This document shows positions 44,136-55,180 of a DNA stretch of 64,000 nucleotides, one piece after another. The stretch lies in NCBI RefSeq assembly GCF_047511655.1, contig NC_133400.1:34178001-34242000 (forward strand), in the 5' to 3' direction. The position numbers and the translations under genes are program-made. Position 1 is the first letter of the stretch. Each line of letters opens with the position of its first letter. This DNA comes from Castor canadensis (lineage: Eukaryota > Chordata > Mammalia > Rodentia > Castoridae). Under the pieces are notes generated by a model. The model saw only the letters and a program-made list of their open reading frames with translations, made no database searches and was not told the DNA's origin.

Positions 44136-44800
44136 ATGGAGTTTGAGAAGTCCCATGGTTATCATCTGCAAGCTGGATACCCAGGAAAGCTTGTGGTGTA
44201 ATTCAGGCCAGACCCAAAGGCCTGATAACCAGGGGAGCCCTTGGTGCAAATCCCAGCATGAGGACGGGAGAAAATGAGATGTCACAGCTCCAGAAATGAG
44301 GCAGGTAAAGGGGCAAATTCCTCTTTCTTGCCTTTTGTTCTCTCAGGGCCTTGAATGGATTGGGGCAAGACATCCACTCTGTTGAGTTCAAGGATTCAGA
44401 CAGTCTCATCCAGAAACATCCTCATATACCCACCCAAAACCCGTGTTTAATATGGGCACTGTGTGACACAGTGACACATGAAAGTGGTAACTTTTCACAC
44501 TGATTTGCAAAACACCAAAGAGGCATCGAGCATGCAGCAAACACTCAGACACCTGCAGAGCAGGGAAAGGCCACAGTTGGCCACTTCTGTGACTTCCCCT
44601 AGCTGGGGCAGAACCTCCACAGAGCCACAACCACCCACAGCAGCTGGGTTCACTGTCAGCTCCATAAAGAGTCTGTTCTGTTCTCGAGGGGGCTCACATC
44701 TGCAGCTCCCTGTTCTCTCTCTCCCATAGGTCACCACATGACAGAACCCAACTTTCATTGTCACTGGAGAGTGTTGGTTAAAGTGCCCCTTTGGGCTTAG
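44136..44800. other. Non-coding sequence, nothing recognised
   Basis: No gene or repeat identified. Confidence 0.5.
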
Positions 44801-44805
44801 AGGCA

Positions 44806-44822
44806 TCTCTCTCTCTCTCTCT

Positions 44823-44876
<54 letters not shown>
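44806..44876. repeat. (TC)n-(CA)n compound microsatellite
   Basis: About 8 TC units followed by about 23 CA units. Confidence 0.96.
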
Positions 44877-44878
<2 letters not shown>

Positions 44879-44879
44879 G

Positions 44880-45415
44880 AAGTCACTTTTAACAAATGGG
44901 ATTCCAGTCTCTAAGGTCCCCAATGCCCCACTTCCCACCCACTGCAACCTCCTCTGTGTGCAAATTGACGCTGTTTCCTCCACAGGTTGGGGGATGGAAT
45001 GACCTCAGTTTGATAAAGAAAAGTTCTTCCTCCCAATGACCATGGGGCACCATGGGAGACAGCCCAGAGAGAGCTGTCACAGTGCAAATGCCCCCAAGAA
45101 AGCAGTTCACTCCCGCCACCTGCCCATCCTTACCAAAAATAGGAGGAGGAAGAGGAGGAGGGGAAGAAATCATCTGGATTTTGCCTAAATGGCTAAATAA
45201 ATGACAACACAGTCCAACCACAGAATGCCCTAAAGCTGTGTGCAGAGTAGAGGCACTAACTCTGACTGTGCAGTCTCCAAGTCACACAGCTAAGCAAACA
45301 AAGAGAAGCACAGAAAACTGCAGAGGGCGCCCTGTGTCCCGAAAATTACTGTGTGTGTTCATTTGCCTGTGTCTATTCATGATAGATATTTCTGGAAGGA
45401 AATAAGCAATAAGTT
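44880..45415. other. Non-coding sequence with CTCF-like core
   Basis: The only notable site is ACTGCAGAGGGCGC at 45,317-45,330, whose AGAGGGCGC core fits CTCF; the 5' half fits poorly. Confidence 0.4.
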
Positions 45416-45416
45416 C

Positions 45417-45965
45417 ACATGGTTTGGATGCAATGTGTCTCCCAACACTTCACATGCAGTCATTTAATAGTCACTGTAAAGAATTAAGAGAACTTGGTAT
45501 GCAGAGGTGAAACCTTTGGGGTGTGATGGTGATTTGATAAGGTCAATGGGGTGGAGGATCCATGACTGACTCCTGGAGGCTCTATGACAAGAGCAAGATC
45601 AGGCCAGATGTGATGGCACACACCTGTAGTCCCAGCACTTAAGAGGCAGAGGCAGGAGGATCACAAGCTCGAGGCCAGTCTGGGCTACAAAGTGAGACCC
45701 TGTCTCAACAAAAAAAAGAGCAGGATTGGGAGAAGAACACAAGCGTGCACACACAGGGACACTCACATGTGCACACACATACACACTCCTTGTCCAGGTG
45801 GCGCTCTCCACCACCCCGGGACTCTGCCACCGAGATGGCTATTCCCCATGTGGCACCTCATGGATGTCCAGAACTATGAGTGACAATAAACCTCTTTTCT
45901 TTATAACACACCCAGGCTGTGGTATTGTGTCATGGATAACAGAAAGCAGGCTGAGACGCTGGTAA
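45417..45965 (+). repeat. MST/THE-type MaLR LTR, split by B1
   Basis: Begins 'tggtttggatgcaatgtgtc' and ends 'gtgacaataaacctcttttc', 'tttataacacacccaggctg', 'tggataacagaaagcaggct', as MaLR LTRs do, including the AATAAA-type polyadenylation word. Interrupted by a B1 at 45,602. Non-coding solo relic. Confidence 0.75.
45602..45721 (+). mobile_element. B1/Alu-like (7SL-derived) SINE
   Basis: 'gtgatggcacacacctgtag', 'tcccagcacttaagaggcag', 'cagtctgggctacaaagtga', 'gaccctgtctcaac', A-tail. Near-duplicated flank 'aagagcaagat' / 'aagagcaggat'. Confidence 0.95.
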
Positions 45966-46870
45966 ACTCGTTGAACTCTAGGGAAGGGAACTGGGACCTG
46001 GGAGACAGGGAAGAGGTTTGCTTCTCACCTTGACCCTGCTTGACACCTTTTTGTCATATAGTTGTTTTTGATAAGCTTTATCTACTTTGGGATAATCTCA
46101 GTTTTAATAAGAAGCTGGAAAATGACAGTCCCACATGCCCTCCTGCAATTTCCCCCGATGCTAATTAACCGCCATCACTTTGCTATGTTAGTCATAGCTG
46201 AACCGTTAACCTTGGCTCCATCCTGTTAACTAACTGTGGAGTTTATCAGATTCACCAGTTGTGACACAAACGTCCTCTTGCAGTTCCAGGGTTCCATGTG
46301 ACGACAGTTGTTTGTGGCCTCTTACTGTCCTCCAGGCTGAGAGTGTCTTTCTTTGTTTTTGCGTCCTTAACACTTTTAAAGAGACCAGTCAGGTATTTTG
46401 TAGAACCCCTCGATTTGGGTTGTTTATGTCCTCTCATGACTAGACTGTAGTTGTAGGTGTGGCGGGGAGGAAACCACAGAGGGAAAATACCCTTCTCCCC
46501 ACACCGTGGGGGCAGATGAGAGGCACATGGCTTACCTCTGGTGACATTAGCCTTGACCACTTGGCCAAGGAGTTACCTGTCAAGCTTCTCCACAGAATTT
46601 TCATTTTTCCTTTCTACATTCTTATCCTCTGGCAGAGTCACTGAGCCAGCCTCCACTGGGAATTAGGCTCCACCTCCAAGACACGGGGCATCTGCAGGGT
46701 GTTGTATTTTGCTTATTCAATCATTAAGGAGTCACGATGGGTAATTCTGGACCCATCAGTATGGACTCGTGGAGAGTTATGTTTTTCTTTAGGTCATTTC
46801 CCAATACCAAGGCTATTTTGTTGCTCAAGTTGATCTGGCTTTGGTTGTATTTGCTTTTTTAAATGATTTT
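45966..46870. other. Non-coding sequence, nothing recognised
   Basis: AT-rich, with words like 'gatgctaattaaccgccatc' (46,158) that could be regulatory, but no block strong enough to call. Confidence 0.4.
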
Positions 46871-46876
46871 TAATAT

Positions 46877-47000
46877 GCTGGTATGATGGTACATGCTCTA
46901 ATCCCAGCATTTGGGCACTTGAGGCAGGAGGAAAATGAGTTCAAATCTAGCCTGTGCTACATAATGAAATCCTGCCTCAAAAACAAAAAGAAAACAAAAG
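46877..47000 (+). mobile_element. B1/Alu-like (7SL-derived) SINE
   Basis: 'gtatgatggtacatgctcta', 'atcccagcatttgggcactt', 'gaggcaggaggaaaatgagt', 'ctacataatgaaatcctgcc', A-rich tail. Confidence 0.93.
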
Positions 47001-47094
47001 GTTATTAATGACAACAACCTATAGTTACCAGTCCTAAATGACTTTAGATTCAGAACTTAGTTCCAGTCCTCAGTCTTCCACATCAGAGAAGAAA

Positions 47095-47360
47095 GAATTG
47101 AAGAGTGTTGATGAGCTTGGGCTCTAGGAAGAGACCATGGTTCAAATCGCAGCTGTGCTACTTAAGAGCTGTGTGGACAAGGTGTCACCTCCCAGTGCCG
47201 CTGTGGAAACATGGACAGAATGGAATGACTCTGACACATGACAATACTCACTGCCCCCAAACCTCCTGAAATCAATGAAGACAGTGTCTATAGCACATTC
47301 AGTGCACCACGAACACACAGAGAGCTGAGTGGTCCCTGGCACAGTATAGGTGTATGTCCT
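47095..47360 (+). repeat. MIR SINE remnant
   Basis: 'gagcttgggctctaggaaga' leads into 'tggttcaaatcgcagctgtg', then 'ctacttaagagctgtgtgg', and later 'gcacattcagtgcac'. MIR sense order. Confidence 0.75.
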
Positions 47361-47374
47361 GGGTTTTCTGGGAT

Positions 47375-47845
47375 GGGCCCGGATTGGGGTTTCTGCACAC
47401 TCACACCCCCACCAGTTCTGTTCAGAGGCAGGAGCAGGTGGGCCACAACCTGGAGGCAAGGAAAGCCTGTTGGAAGTAGAAGACCTGGCTTCCACTTGCA
47501 GCCCAGTTCTGGTCTTGCTGCCTGGGACAAGCTGTGTCCAACTCCAGGCCTGAGTTTCCTCACCTGAGGAGGAATCAGGAAGTAGCTGTCCTCCCTGCTT
47601 TGGTGATGGGCCTGTAAGAGCTTGAAAACTGCCTCATTCAGAAAACATGGCAGATTGCATCCAGCTGATGCTCACTTGTCTCCCCAGGCAGGGGTCTGAG
47701 TGTCTCTCTTCTCCAGCACCTTGCTTGGTCTGAGGGACCCAGGGCCTCCAGCAGAGGCTAAGCAAAATGAGGGATCCCCACCCCTTACCACGAATCCACT
47801 TAGCCTGTGGTTGGCATCTGCCTAGAGGGCAGTAGAAACATGGTT
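47375..47845. other. Non-coding sequence, nothing recognised
   Basis: No gene recognised; open frames of about 110 codons on both strands look random. Confidence 0.5.
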
Positions 47846-47849
47846 GACC

Positions 47850-48225
47850 TTGATGGTCAACTTGATTGGGCTTAGATGCATCTAGTTGATCAGGAAAGCA
47901 CGTGTCTGGGCTGTCTAAGGGCCTCTCCACAGAGGATTCACTAAAGGGAGGAAGACTCACCTCGAATAAGGGCAGCCCCACCCCTTAGGCCTTGTTGGAC
48001 TAAAACCAGAAAAAAGGGAAGAACCTAACTAGTGCAGGCATGCTCCTCTCTCTGCTTCCTGGCCACCATGAAGGAGCAGCCTGTGCCACCACCATGTTTC
48101 TGCCTCACTTCAGGCCCAAAGCAATGGAACTGAAACCTCCGAAACCATGAGCCAAAGTAAATCTTTCCTCCTTTCAAATTGTTTTCTCAGGTATTTGTCG
48201 CAGCAACAGAAAGCTAACCCATACA
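47850..48225 (+). repeat. LTR-like interspersed repeat, family not assigned
   Basis: 'gatggtcaacttgattgggc', 'tccacagaggattcactaaa', 'tctctgcttcctggccacca', 'gagccaaagtaaatctttcc', 'gtatttgtcgcagcaacaga'. Ends like MaLR/ERV-derived LTRs. Confidence 0.6.
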
Positions 48226-49390
48226 TTCCCCCAGGGTGTTTTCAGAGCAGCTCATGCGGTGCCCTTCCTCTGAGCAATGCAGTGACTAGGAACTCATTTC
48301 ATGGTTCTGGAAACAGAGCCACAACTAACATGGTGAGTAAGTTTCCAGTCGAGAGCTCTGCCCAGGTCCAGCCCTTCCCTGGGAATTCCAGTCTGCTCTC
48401 CCCCCGTCACTCTCCCACTGGGCTGGGGAAGAAGTCAGAGGGACAGTAGATGGCTTCTGAAGGGAACCATCTTTCCTCTCCTCCTAGTCTGCTCTTCCTG
48501 CCCAGATCTTGTTCTCAGGAGGTGGGCTCAGAGCATCCACTCAGAAGCTTCTGGAAATCCCTTTCTCATGGCCTTCACACTGCCTCCCCCAGAAAGCCTG
48601 GCTTCAGACGAAGTCTCCAGAAAGGGCCGTGGATGCCTTTGGACCTAACCTTGGATCCTGCTTATCAGAAAAATCCTGGGTAAATTGCTCCCTTTGTAAG
48701 AGGAGGAAACCAAGGCCCACCTCCCGGTAATGTCACAAAAACGAGATGAACGTATATAAAGCGTGTGGCCGCGGGTTAAGTGATGGTGCTTTTCTCCTGC
48801 CAGCAGAATCTGCAGAGTACCACGAATCCCTGAATAACTCACTGCCCCGTTTGTTCAGCAAGTCTTCCTGAGGCTCTGTCATGGGTGAGGACCTGAGACC
48901 TGTGAGAGCAGCGGGACTGCCCCCACTGAGCTTGCAACCTGGTGTGGGAGTCAATGACCGTGAAGTCATCCCAGGGGGGAGTAATGTCAGCTTGGGCTGC
49001 TACCCACGCTGCTCCAAGAGCCCTTATTTGGAGACTTGATGGAGTCTGGGGGTCAGGAAGGTTTCCCCAAAGCAGGGATGCCAAGCCACCCAGGAATGGA
49101 GATGGACGAGTGAGTGGGTGCTCAATGGACAGGTGGTCAGCCCCAGGCCCTGGAGGAAGCCTGGGTGCTTGAATCTGAGACAGGAAATGGAGAGAAATGT
49201 GTCTGGGGAAAGGGTAGCCACCAGTGGGCCAGGTGAGCATCAGGGACTGGGCAAACCAGGGGACCAGGAAGCACTGTACTTAGGTTGGGGACAAGAGGAG
49301 GCCACACACAGGGGAGCAGCCACTCACTCCTGTCCAGAACATTCTATCCCCATCTGCCCCAGCTGCCAGAGGGGAGTCCCCGTGCTCCCT
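48226..49390. other. Non-coding sequence with TATA-like word
   Basis: TATATAAA at 48,753-48,760 is followed by a short CpG-containing stretch, but there is no ORF or exon structure to support a promoter. Nothing else recognised. Confidence 0.4.
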
Positions 49391-49394
49391 ATTC

Positions 49395-50075
49395 ATTACC
49401 TGACATAACTAATTGCCTGGTGACATTTCCCATATTATAGACAAATGTGAATTATGGGCCCAGCTGTTCCCCTTCTTGTCACCAGGAATCGGTTGATAAA
49501 TATGTTTATTTGAGGTCAGCCTGGCCTCATCCATTAGAAATATTGTTTTTCTAAACATTACATTGATTTAATTTAGCTCTAATCAATTTAAAATGGTTCT
49601 GACAATTAACAAAAGCTTCAAATATGACCTTAAAGTAATAGGATTCATTAGCTATGTTTAGGATTAAACTTACCCTAATAGGGCAATTTTTCTTCCGAGG
49701 GTATTTGGTAAGCGACTAGTGGTCAGTCAAAATGAAATCAATTATTATAAATTATACAGTTAAAGTTGATTATGTATCCCCTGCTAATTTGTATAAATAA
49801 GGGTCTCTGACAATGGGAGTAATTTATTAATAACTATCTCTCCCCCAAGTCCGGGATCGTACTTCACGTTACAGCTGCCAGGGCATCTGTAGCCCATGAA
49901 GTATTATTTTCCAGGGTTGCTCTGGATGTATGCTAATTAAACCCATAATTAATTGGAACAGTTATAGTTAAAGACACAATGCTGGCGCCCTTCGCCCTAT
50001 TATCCATGACAGTCAATTCATTCAAAAGACAATCTGATCAAAAATTCATATGCTAGTGCTGGTGCCCCGAAAGGA
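49395..50075. promoter_or_regulatory. CNE-like block 5, the largest (candidate enhancer)
   Basis: Nearly 700 bases of AT-rich sequence with no interspersed repeat and very dense homeodomain-type words: 'ctaattgcctgg', 'acattgatttaatttagctc', 'ctaatcaatttaaaatgg', 'tgaaatcaattattataaat', octamer-like ATGCTAAT (49,930-49,937) and 'cccataattaattggaacag', plus retained CpG words such as 'gtccgggatcgtac'. This is the most enhancer-like stretch in the window. Deep conservation is my inference. Confidence 0.6.
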
Positions 50076-50620
50076 AGGCAGCCACCCTACAAAGAACGCG
50101 GTGACATGACAGCTGGCATGCCTTGTCAGGAAGGGACGACAGGCAGGCAGAACTCCAGCCTGCCAGGGGTCCATGTTTCACACTCTGCCACCACCAGCCA
50201 GGGCCTGGATGCAAGGGATGTGCCCTTAGCGCAGCGGAGTGGCATGTGTAGGTTGGAGCTCACCTACCACTGGTTCACATGCTGAGTGTTTAAGGAAATC
50301 AAACGGCCAAAGCTCACAAATGAGGAATTCTCACTTCTCTTGGAAATGCTCAACTTTGTGTAAAACGTCAGAAGATATTGAGCCCCCTTTACCACTTCCA
50401 CTTCTTCCTCCCTGCGTTCTAAGTTCTCCAAGTTTAAGATGAAAGGTCGAGCCCTGTCTCAGTGGTTCCAAGGACCCAGGCCCCTGATGCCATGGTGGTG
50501 GAGACAAGACCTGCAGTGGGACCTGACCTCCCGAAGCATTTACTCTATCCTGTACTGAGCCTCAGTTTTATAAAGAAAAGGAGGCACCCAGACACACAGA
50601 CACACAGACATACACACACA
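50076..50620. other. Non-coding sequence, nothing recognised
   Basis: Ends in a short 'cacaga' simple repeat (50,588-50,622). Confidence 0.5.
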
Positions 50621-50627
50621 CAGCCTC

Positions 50628-50803
50628 AGGGTCTCCACCTTGTAGGTAGGCACTCTACCCCTTGAGCCACACTCCCAACCCTCTTTTGCTTCATTTTTTT
50701 GTGGCTAGGGTCTTGTAATTTTGCCCCAGGGCTGGCCTCAGACCAAAATCCTACCTAAGCTTCCCATGCAGCTGGGATTACAGGGGTGCACTACCATACC
50801 TGG
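50628..50803 (-). mobile_element. B1-ID dimeric SINE, antisense, diverged
   Basis: 'cactctaccccttgagccac' (ID) followed by 'gtggctagggtcttgtaatt', 'ccagggctggcctcagacca' and 'gctgggattacaggggtgca' (B1-like). Confidence 0.85.
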
Positions 50804-51380
50804 CCAAATACGCACATTTTTTACTGCATGTGAATTATACCTCAGTGAAGTTGGTTAAAAATATAAAAAGGAGGAGGAAAGTGTTGGAAAATGATGTGGC
50901 AGCGTCCACAGAAGCTGAACATGTTCTCACCCTATAGTCGGATCCTGCCACTCCCAAGTGTCCCCAGGGGAAACGCTCACACATGTGCACCAAAGACCAT
51001 GCCCAAGAATGTCCCAGTCACGTCATACACAGTGGCTCCAGCTGGAAACAGGAGGGCCGACAAACAGACGGTGGTACATCTACATAGCAGAGTCCTGTTA
51101 GAAGACAGGAGGCCCAGATGGGAATCACAGGCTCCACCGGCACGGGCAAGATCTGTGACTTCCTTTACGTGAATTCTGAAAGCTGGCACAGTGACTCTGT
51201 GGTGACAGAAGTCAGAAAGGTGGTCACAGCAGGGCAAGAGGTGTAGCTTGACTAGGAGGAGCAAAGACAGCCTGTGCTGTGCTGGGCAAGGTCCCTGGAC
51301 TGCAGATCTGATCTGACTGCCAGGGTAGAGGGGCTTGAAAAAGGCCCACACAGAAGATTTGCCTTTAATAAAATGCATCT
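50804..51380 (+). repeat. Old L1 3' fragments
   Basis: 'atgtgaattatacctcagtg' is an L1 3'-terminal word. 'agtggctccagctggaaaca' and 'cggtggtacatctacatagc', then 'cctttacgtgaattctg', follow L1 3' order in degraded form. Confidence 0.6.
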
Positions 51381-51381
51381 T

Positions 51382-51725
51382 GCCGGGTGTGGTGGTGCAT
51401 GCCTGTAATCCTAGTTATTTGGGAGTTGGAGATGAAGAGGATTGCAGGTCAAGGCCAATCCTGGGCAAAAAGTTAGTGACACCCCCATCTCAACAAACAA
51501 GCTGGGTGTGGTGGCATGTACCTGTGATCCCAGCTATGCTGGAGGTGTAGGTAAGAGGATAGTGGTTGGGAAGCTGGCTCAAGGCAAAACCTCCAGACCC
51601 TATCCAATAAATAAATAAATAAATAAATAAGGGCTGATGGAGTGTCTTAAGTGTTAGAGTGCCTGTCTAGCAAGTGCAAGACTCTGGGTTCAAACCCCAG
51701 GACTGCCAAAAACAAAACAAACAAA
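51382..51725 (+). mobile_element. Composite SINE: two B1-like units plus ID
   Basis: Unit 1 'gccgggtgtggtggtgcatg' (51,382), unit 2 'agctgggtgtggtggcatgt' (51,499), an (AAATA)n linker (51,606-51,630), then an ID unit 'tgttagagtgcctgtctagc', 'gggttcaaaccccaggactg' and A-rich tail. Flanks 'aaaatgcatctt' / 'aaaagcacatctt' look like a decayed target duplication. Confidence 0.88.
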
Positions 51726-51879
51726 TTTTAAAAAGCACATCTTAACACAGAAAGAAAAAGAAGGAAGCTGCCCTGCAGGCAGCCCAGGGCCTCAGGCCTG
51801 GGGCCCAGTCACACCAAGACACCTCCCCTTCCCATGGGCTCTGTACAGATGGTACCCTAGGGAACCTACTTAGGCCATA

Positions 51880-52060
51880 CTCCGCCCATTTTAGAGCTAG
51901 TGGGTTCAAGTTTAAGCCCACAGCATTTCCCAAGCCTCAGGTTCCTCAGAAGGGAATTGGGGGTGAGGTTCTTATGAGGATGAGAGAACACAGATAGAAA
52001 GCACCCAGTGAGGGACCTGATGTCCCAATGAGGAAACCAAGGCCCAGTTTGCAGACACAC
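51880..52060 (+). repeat. MIR-type remnant
   Basis: 'aagcctcaggttcctcagaa', 'ggttcttatgaggatgagag', 'agaaagcacccagtgaggga', in MIR sense order. Confidence 0.55.
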
Positions 52061-52799
52061 TTGCCTTCTCGCCTGTCAGCCTCTCCTTTTTTAACCTCCT
52101 CGCTGGCACCTCCTCCATCCCCAGCATCCTGTAGCCCTGAGCACGTCTATCCCACAGCTCCTTCCCTGTCCCCTGCTCCAGTGTCCACACAGTCTTGCCA
52201 TGGTACCACCTTGTCTCTCACAGCTTCCTCCTTCCAGCTGCATGTTCCAGCCTCACATTACTAATCTCAGCATCTTTTGATCCAGAATCTCTAGCATCCA
52301 GCCTGGGCAGGGCAGTGACACCTGGGGTGGAAGAGCCTTGCAGTTCCTCCTCTCCGGTCCCTGCAATGGCGCAGGTGCAGAATGGCCCACCTGTCAGCAG
52401 GTCATTTTAGTTTGCCCTCCCTGACTGCCACCCTTGGATATGGAAAACTCTTGGTCACCTCACCCTCCCATGCCAGCTGCACTTCACCCCTCCTGGGGTC
52501 ATGAAGCCTATCTCATCCCCAGGGGCCCAGTCGCAGCCCCTTCTGTCTCTTTCCCCAGATAAAAGCTCTTCTTCCCAGATGGCTAGGAAATGGGCTCATC
52601 TTTCTAAACTGGTAGAAATGCACTTGGGTCTTCATCACACAAAATGAGCTCCAAAATTACTACTTCACACTCCCAAATGTCTCATGGTGTTTGATTCACC
52701 ACTCACAATTGTTCATATCCATTTTCTCCTCCTGCCAAGTGGCCTCTGACCAGCCACCCTCCTGCATACTCTGTCATTCAGTCAACAACTGGTTTTAAT
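52061..52799. other. Non-coding sequence, nothing recognised
   Basis: C/T-rich, no supported gene. Confidence 0.5.
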
Positions 52800-52811
52800 T
52801 CAGAGAAGACT

Positions 52812-52991
52812 GCTGGGCACTGGTGGCTCAGCCTGTAATCCTAGCTACTCAGGAGGCAGAGATCAGGAGGATCGCGGTGCGAAGCCAAACCCAAGAAAAT
52901 TGTTAAAAACCCAACACAAAAAAGGCCTAGTGGAGTGGCTCAAGGTATAGGCCCTGAGTTCACACCCCAGTACTGCAAAAAAAAAAAAAAA
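52812..52991 (+). mobile_element. B1-ID dimeric SINE with target duplication
   Basis: 'ctgggcactggtggctcagc', 'ctgtaatcctagctactcag', 'cctagtggagtggctcaagg' and 'cctgagttcacaccccagta', then a 15-base A-run. A perfect 12-bp duplication TCAGAGAAGACT flanks it (52,800-52,811 and 52,992-53,003). The ID half carries a small internal deletion. Confidence 0.95.
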
Positions 52992-53017
52992 TCAGAGAAG
53001 ACTAACAAGAGAAAAAG

Positions 53018-53020
<3 letters not shown>

Positions 53021-53057
<37 letters not shown>
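53021..53057. repeat. (CA)n microsatellite
   Basis: 18 CA units. Confidence 0.97.
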
Positions 53058-53059
<2 letters not shown>

Positions 53060-53061
<2 letters not shown>

Positions 53062-53920
53062 CTGAAATCTCTGTAGCCAGGGACTTTCAGTTCACTGGCA
53101 AGTCTTCTTGTAAACAAAATCAGAGTTTTTACATCCTACTTCTTTCACCTAATATATTGTGAACCTTAAAGATCATGTTCTAGAATAATCATCAATGACT
53201 ACAACTTACTGGAGTCCAGCTGTACCACAGTCTACCAAGGTCCTGCATATTTAAGCTTTGTGAGTTTGGCCCCATTAGAAACAGTGCTGCCTCGAGACTT
53301 GTACCTAATCTTGGGCACATCAGTAACCATTATTTCCTTAGAAGTGCTGGGTATAAGACTTGCAACGCATTAAGGTTTTTGGAACATAGGCATATATGTA
53401 TTGCACACAAGTGTGACTCACAAATTATGTGCAATTGTCCAGTGGCAGGGGCTGAGGAAGAATCAAAGCAACAGAAGCCAGTGGTCTGAGGAGGGGACTG
53501 CACACACACCAGACCCAAACATTATCAGAAGTGCCTCATGATGAGGGGTGCTCACAAACAAGCCAGCCTGAAGTTCAGAGCTGGGTGGGACAGTACAGGC
53601 TGCAGTGCAACTCCCTTGCATGAGGATGTAGAAACTGAGGCTCAAAGAGATGCTAGTTGCAAGATCTTCCCAGCACAGCCCTGTGCTTTCTTTACAGGAA
53701 GCTCTGGCCGGGGCGAAGGCCTGGAGTTGGCAGGCTCAGCCTTGCAAAGCATCCTTCTTCCAAACAAGAGCAGGAGAAGAGGCCGTTGATGACCACTGGG
53801 GAGGACCTCCTTGATCCCACAAAAGGTTAGCAGATGTAGCTCATATGAGCCCCTGTGTCGTGCCAGCCCAGAACCAAGGAGTGGGACTCTATTATCACTT
53901 GATGCACACCACTAGGTGAA
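53060..53920. other. Non-coding sequence, nothing firm
   Basis: A short MIR-like piece may lie at 53,605-53,660 ('gtagaaactgaggctcaaag'). No gene supported. Confidence 0.45.
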
Positions 53921-53923
53921 AGT

Positions 53924-53952
53924 GACTTGCACAAAAGCGGTTTGTGCAAGTC
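53924..53952. other. Perfect 12-bp inverted repeat (hairpin)
   Basis: GACTTGCACAAA (53,924-53,935), 5-base loop AGCGG, and the exact complement TTTGTGCAAGTC (53,941-53,952). The left arm may derive from a MIR word ('gacttgcacaa'). Confidence 0.9.
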
Positions 53953-54395
53953 TTACTCCAAATGCAAACTCTAGCTTTCCTGAAAGTGGACTCAGGCTGT
54001 AGTTCTTGAGTCTCAGTGTATGTGGCCCGTTGCTAGGAGGAGATAGTGTGTGAAATGCAGATCTAGGCCCTGCTCTGCAGGGTTGGTGCTGTCAGTTTTG
54101 CGCAGGGCCTCTCAGCCTGCATTCCTGAAGCTCCTGGTGACTCAGAGGCAGGCGTCTACAGATCATTCTAAAAACACCTGGGAGTGGTTGATTTTTCATT
54201 CTGAGACCCTGGCAAATAACACTGCAGTAAAGTTAGTATGTCAAAATTAGGCTGACACTGAGACTTGTGCACCCATTAAGGGGTGTGACAATAGGTCCTT
54301 TAATTTGCCTAATTTCCTTCCTGTAAAGCTAGAGATTTATAATCCATTCCAGCTCAGATCCCAGAGAACTTCGCAACTAACCTTTCTGCATTCAT

Positions 54396-54410
54396 CCAGT
54401 AGGTGGCGCT
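54396..54410 (+). promoter_or_regulatory. Strong CTCF-binding motif
   Basis: CCAGTAGGTGGCGCT fits the CTCF core CCASYAGRKGGCRS at every position. It lies in unique sequence followed by CpG-containing DNA ('aggcggcgaaacggtcac'). Orientation is plus. A weaker same-orientation candidate, CCACAAGATGGTGC, is at 54,661-54,674. Confidence 0.7.
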
Positions 54411-54844
54411 AACTTGTTTGCATGCTAAGCCGACTGGACCGCTCAAGGCAGGCGGCGAAACGGTCACAAGCAGAAATGACCAACACTAACCAGCTATCCC
54501 GAAACCTCTCAGGGGAAGTTTAACTCCCCACGTCACCAGCACATGTAATTTCTAATCTGTCATGTAGCCCAACTGCTTTAAAATATCTCCTGCTTCTCCC
54601 CAAACCTGCATTAACTGCTTGGGAGGGGAGGGTCTGGGACACGGTTATAACTTAAAATAGCCACAAGATGGTGCTGCTGCATGCAGAAGGACAAGGTGCT
54701 CCAGTCCTAACTCTTTCAAGCAAGTCTAAAGACTTCGGAGAAAATAAGATCTTGAAGGAGAAAAGAGTGAAAACAGGCATGTTGATTGGACTTGACCTGT
54801 CTCTCAAGTTCATGACTATAATACGTCCACTACTGCTGCTGCTA

Positions 54845-55025
54845 CTATTGGCCACCATTTACTGAGGACTTTCTGAATGCAAGGCAACTGTGACAAGCAC
54901 TTTACATACATGGTTTTGTTTAAAGTTCATAAAAGCCTTATGGGGAAGTTGTACAATGTCGCCAGTCCTCAAAGGAAGCTTTAAGTCCAAACCAGAGACT
55001 AGGACCTCTTGTACTTCCTCGAAAG
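54845..55025 (-). repeat. MIR-type SINE remnant
   Basis: 'ccatttactgaggactttct', 'caagcactttacatacatgg' and 'aaaagccttatggggaagtt', in antisense MIR order. Confidence 0.75.
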
Positions 55026-55104
55026 AGTAGGGACAGTGATTCAATTCTGGCCATATCAACAATAGTGAATGGGGTGGCTTCTTTGCATACCAGGCTGAAG
55101 TTCC

Positions 55105-55180
55105 TTCTTCCATTCAGCAAATACTTAGTGCTTACTTTGTGTCAGCCCCTGATCAAGGTGCTAAGGAAAGGGAACTAGGG
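55105..55180 (+). repeat. L2-type remnant
   Basis: 'ccattcagcaaatacttagt', 'gcttactttgtgtcagcccc', 'tgatcaaggtgctaagg'. Confidence 0.6.
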
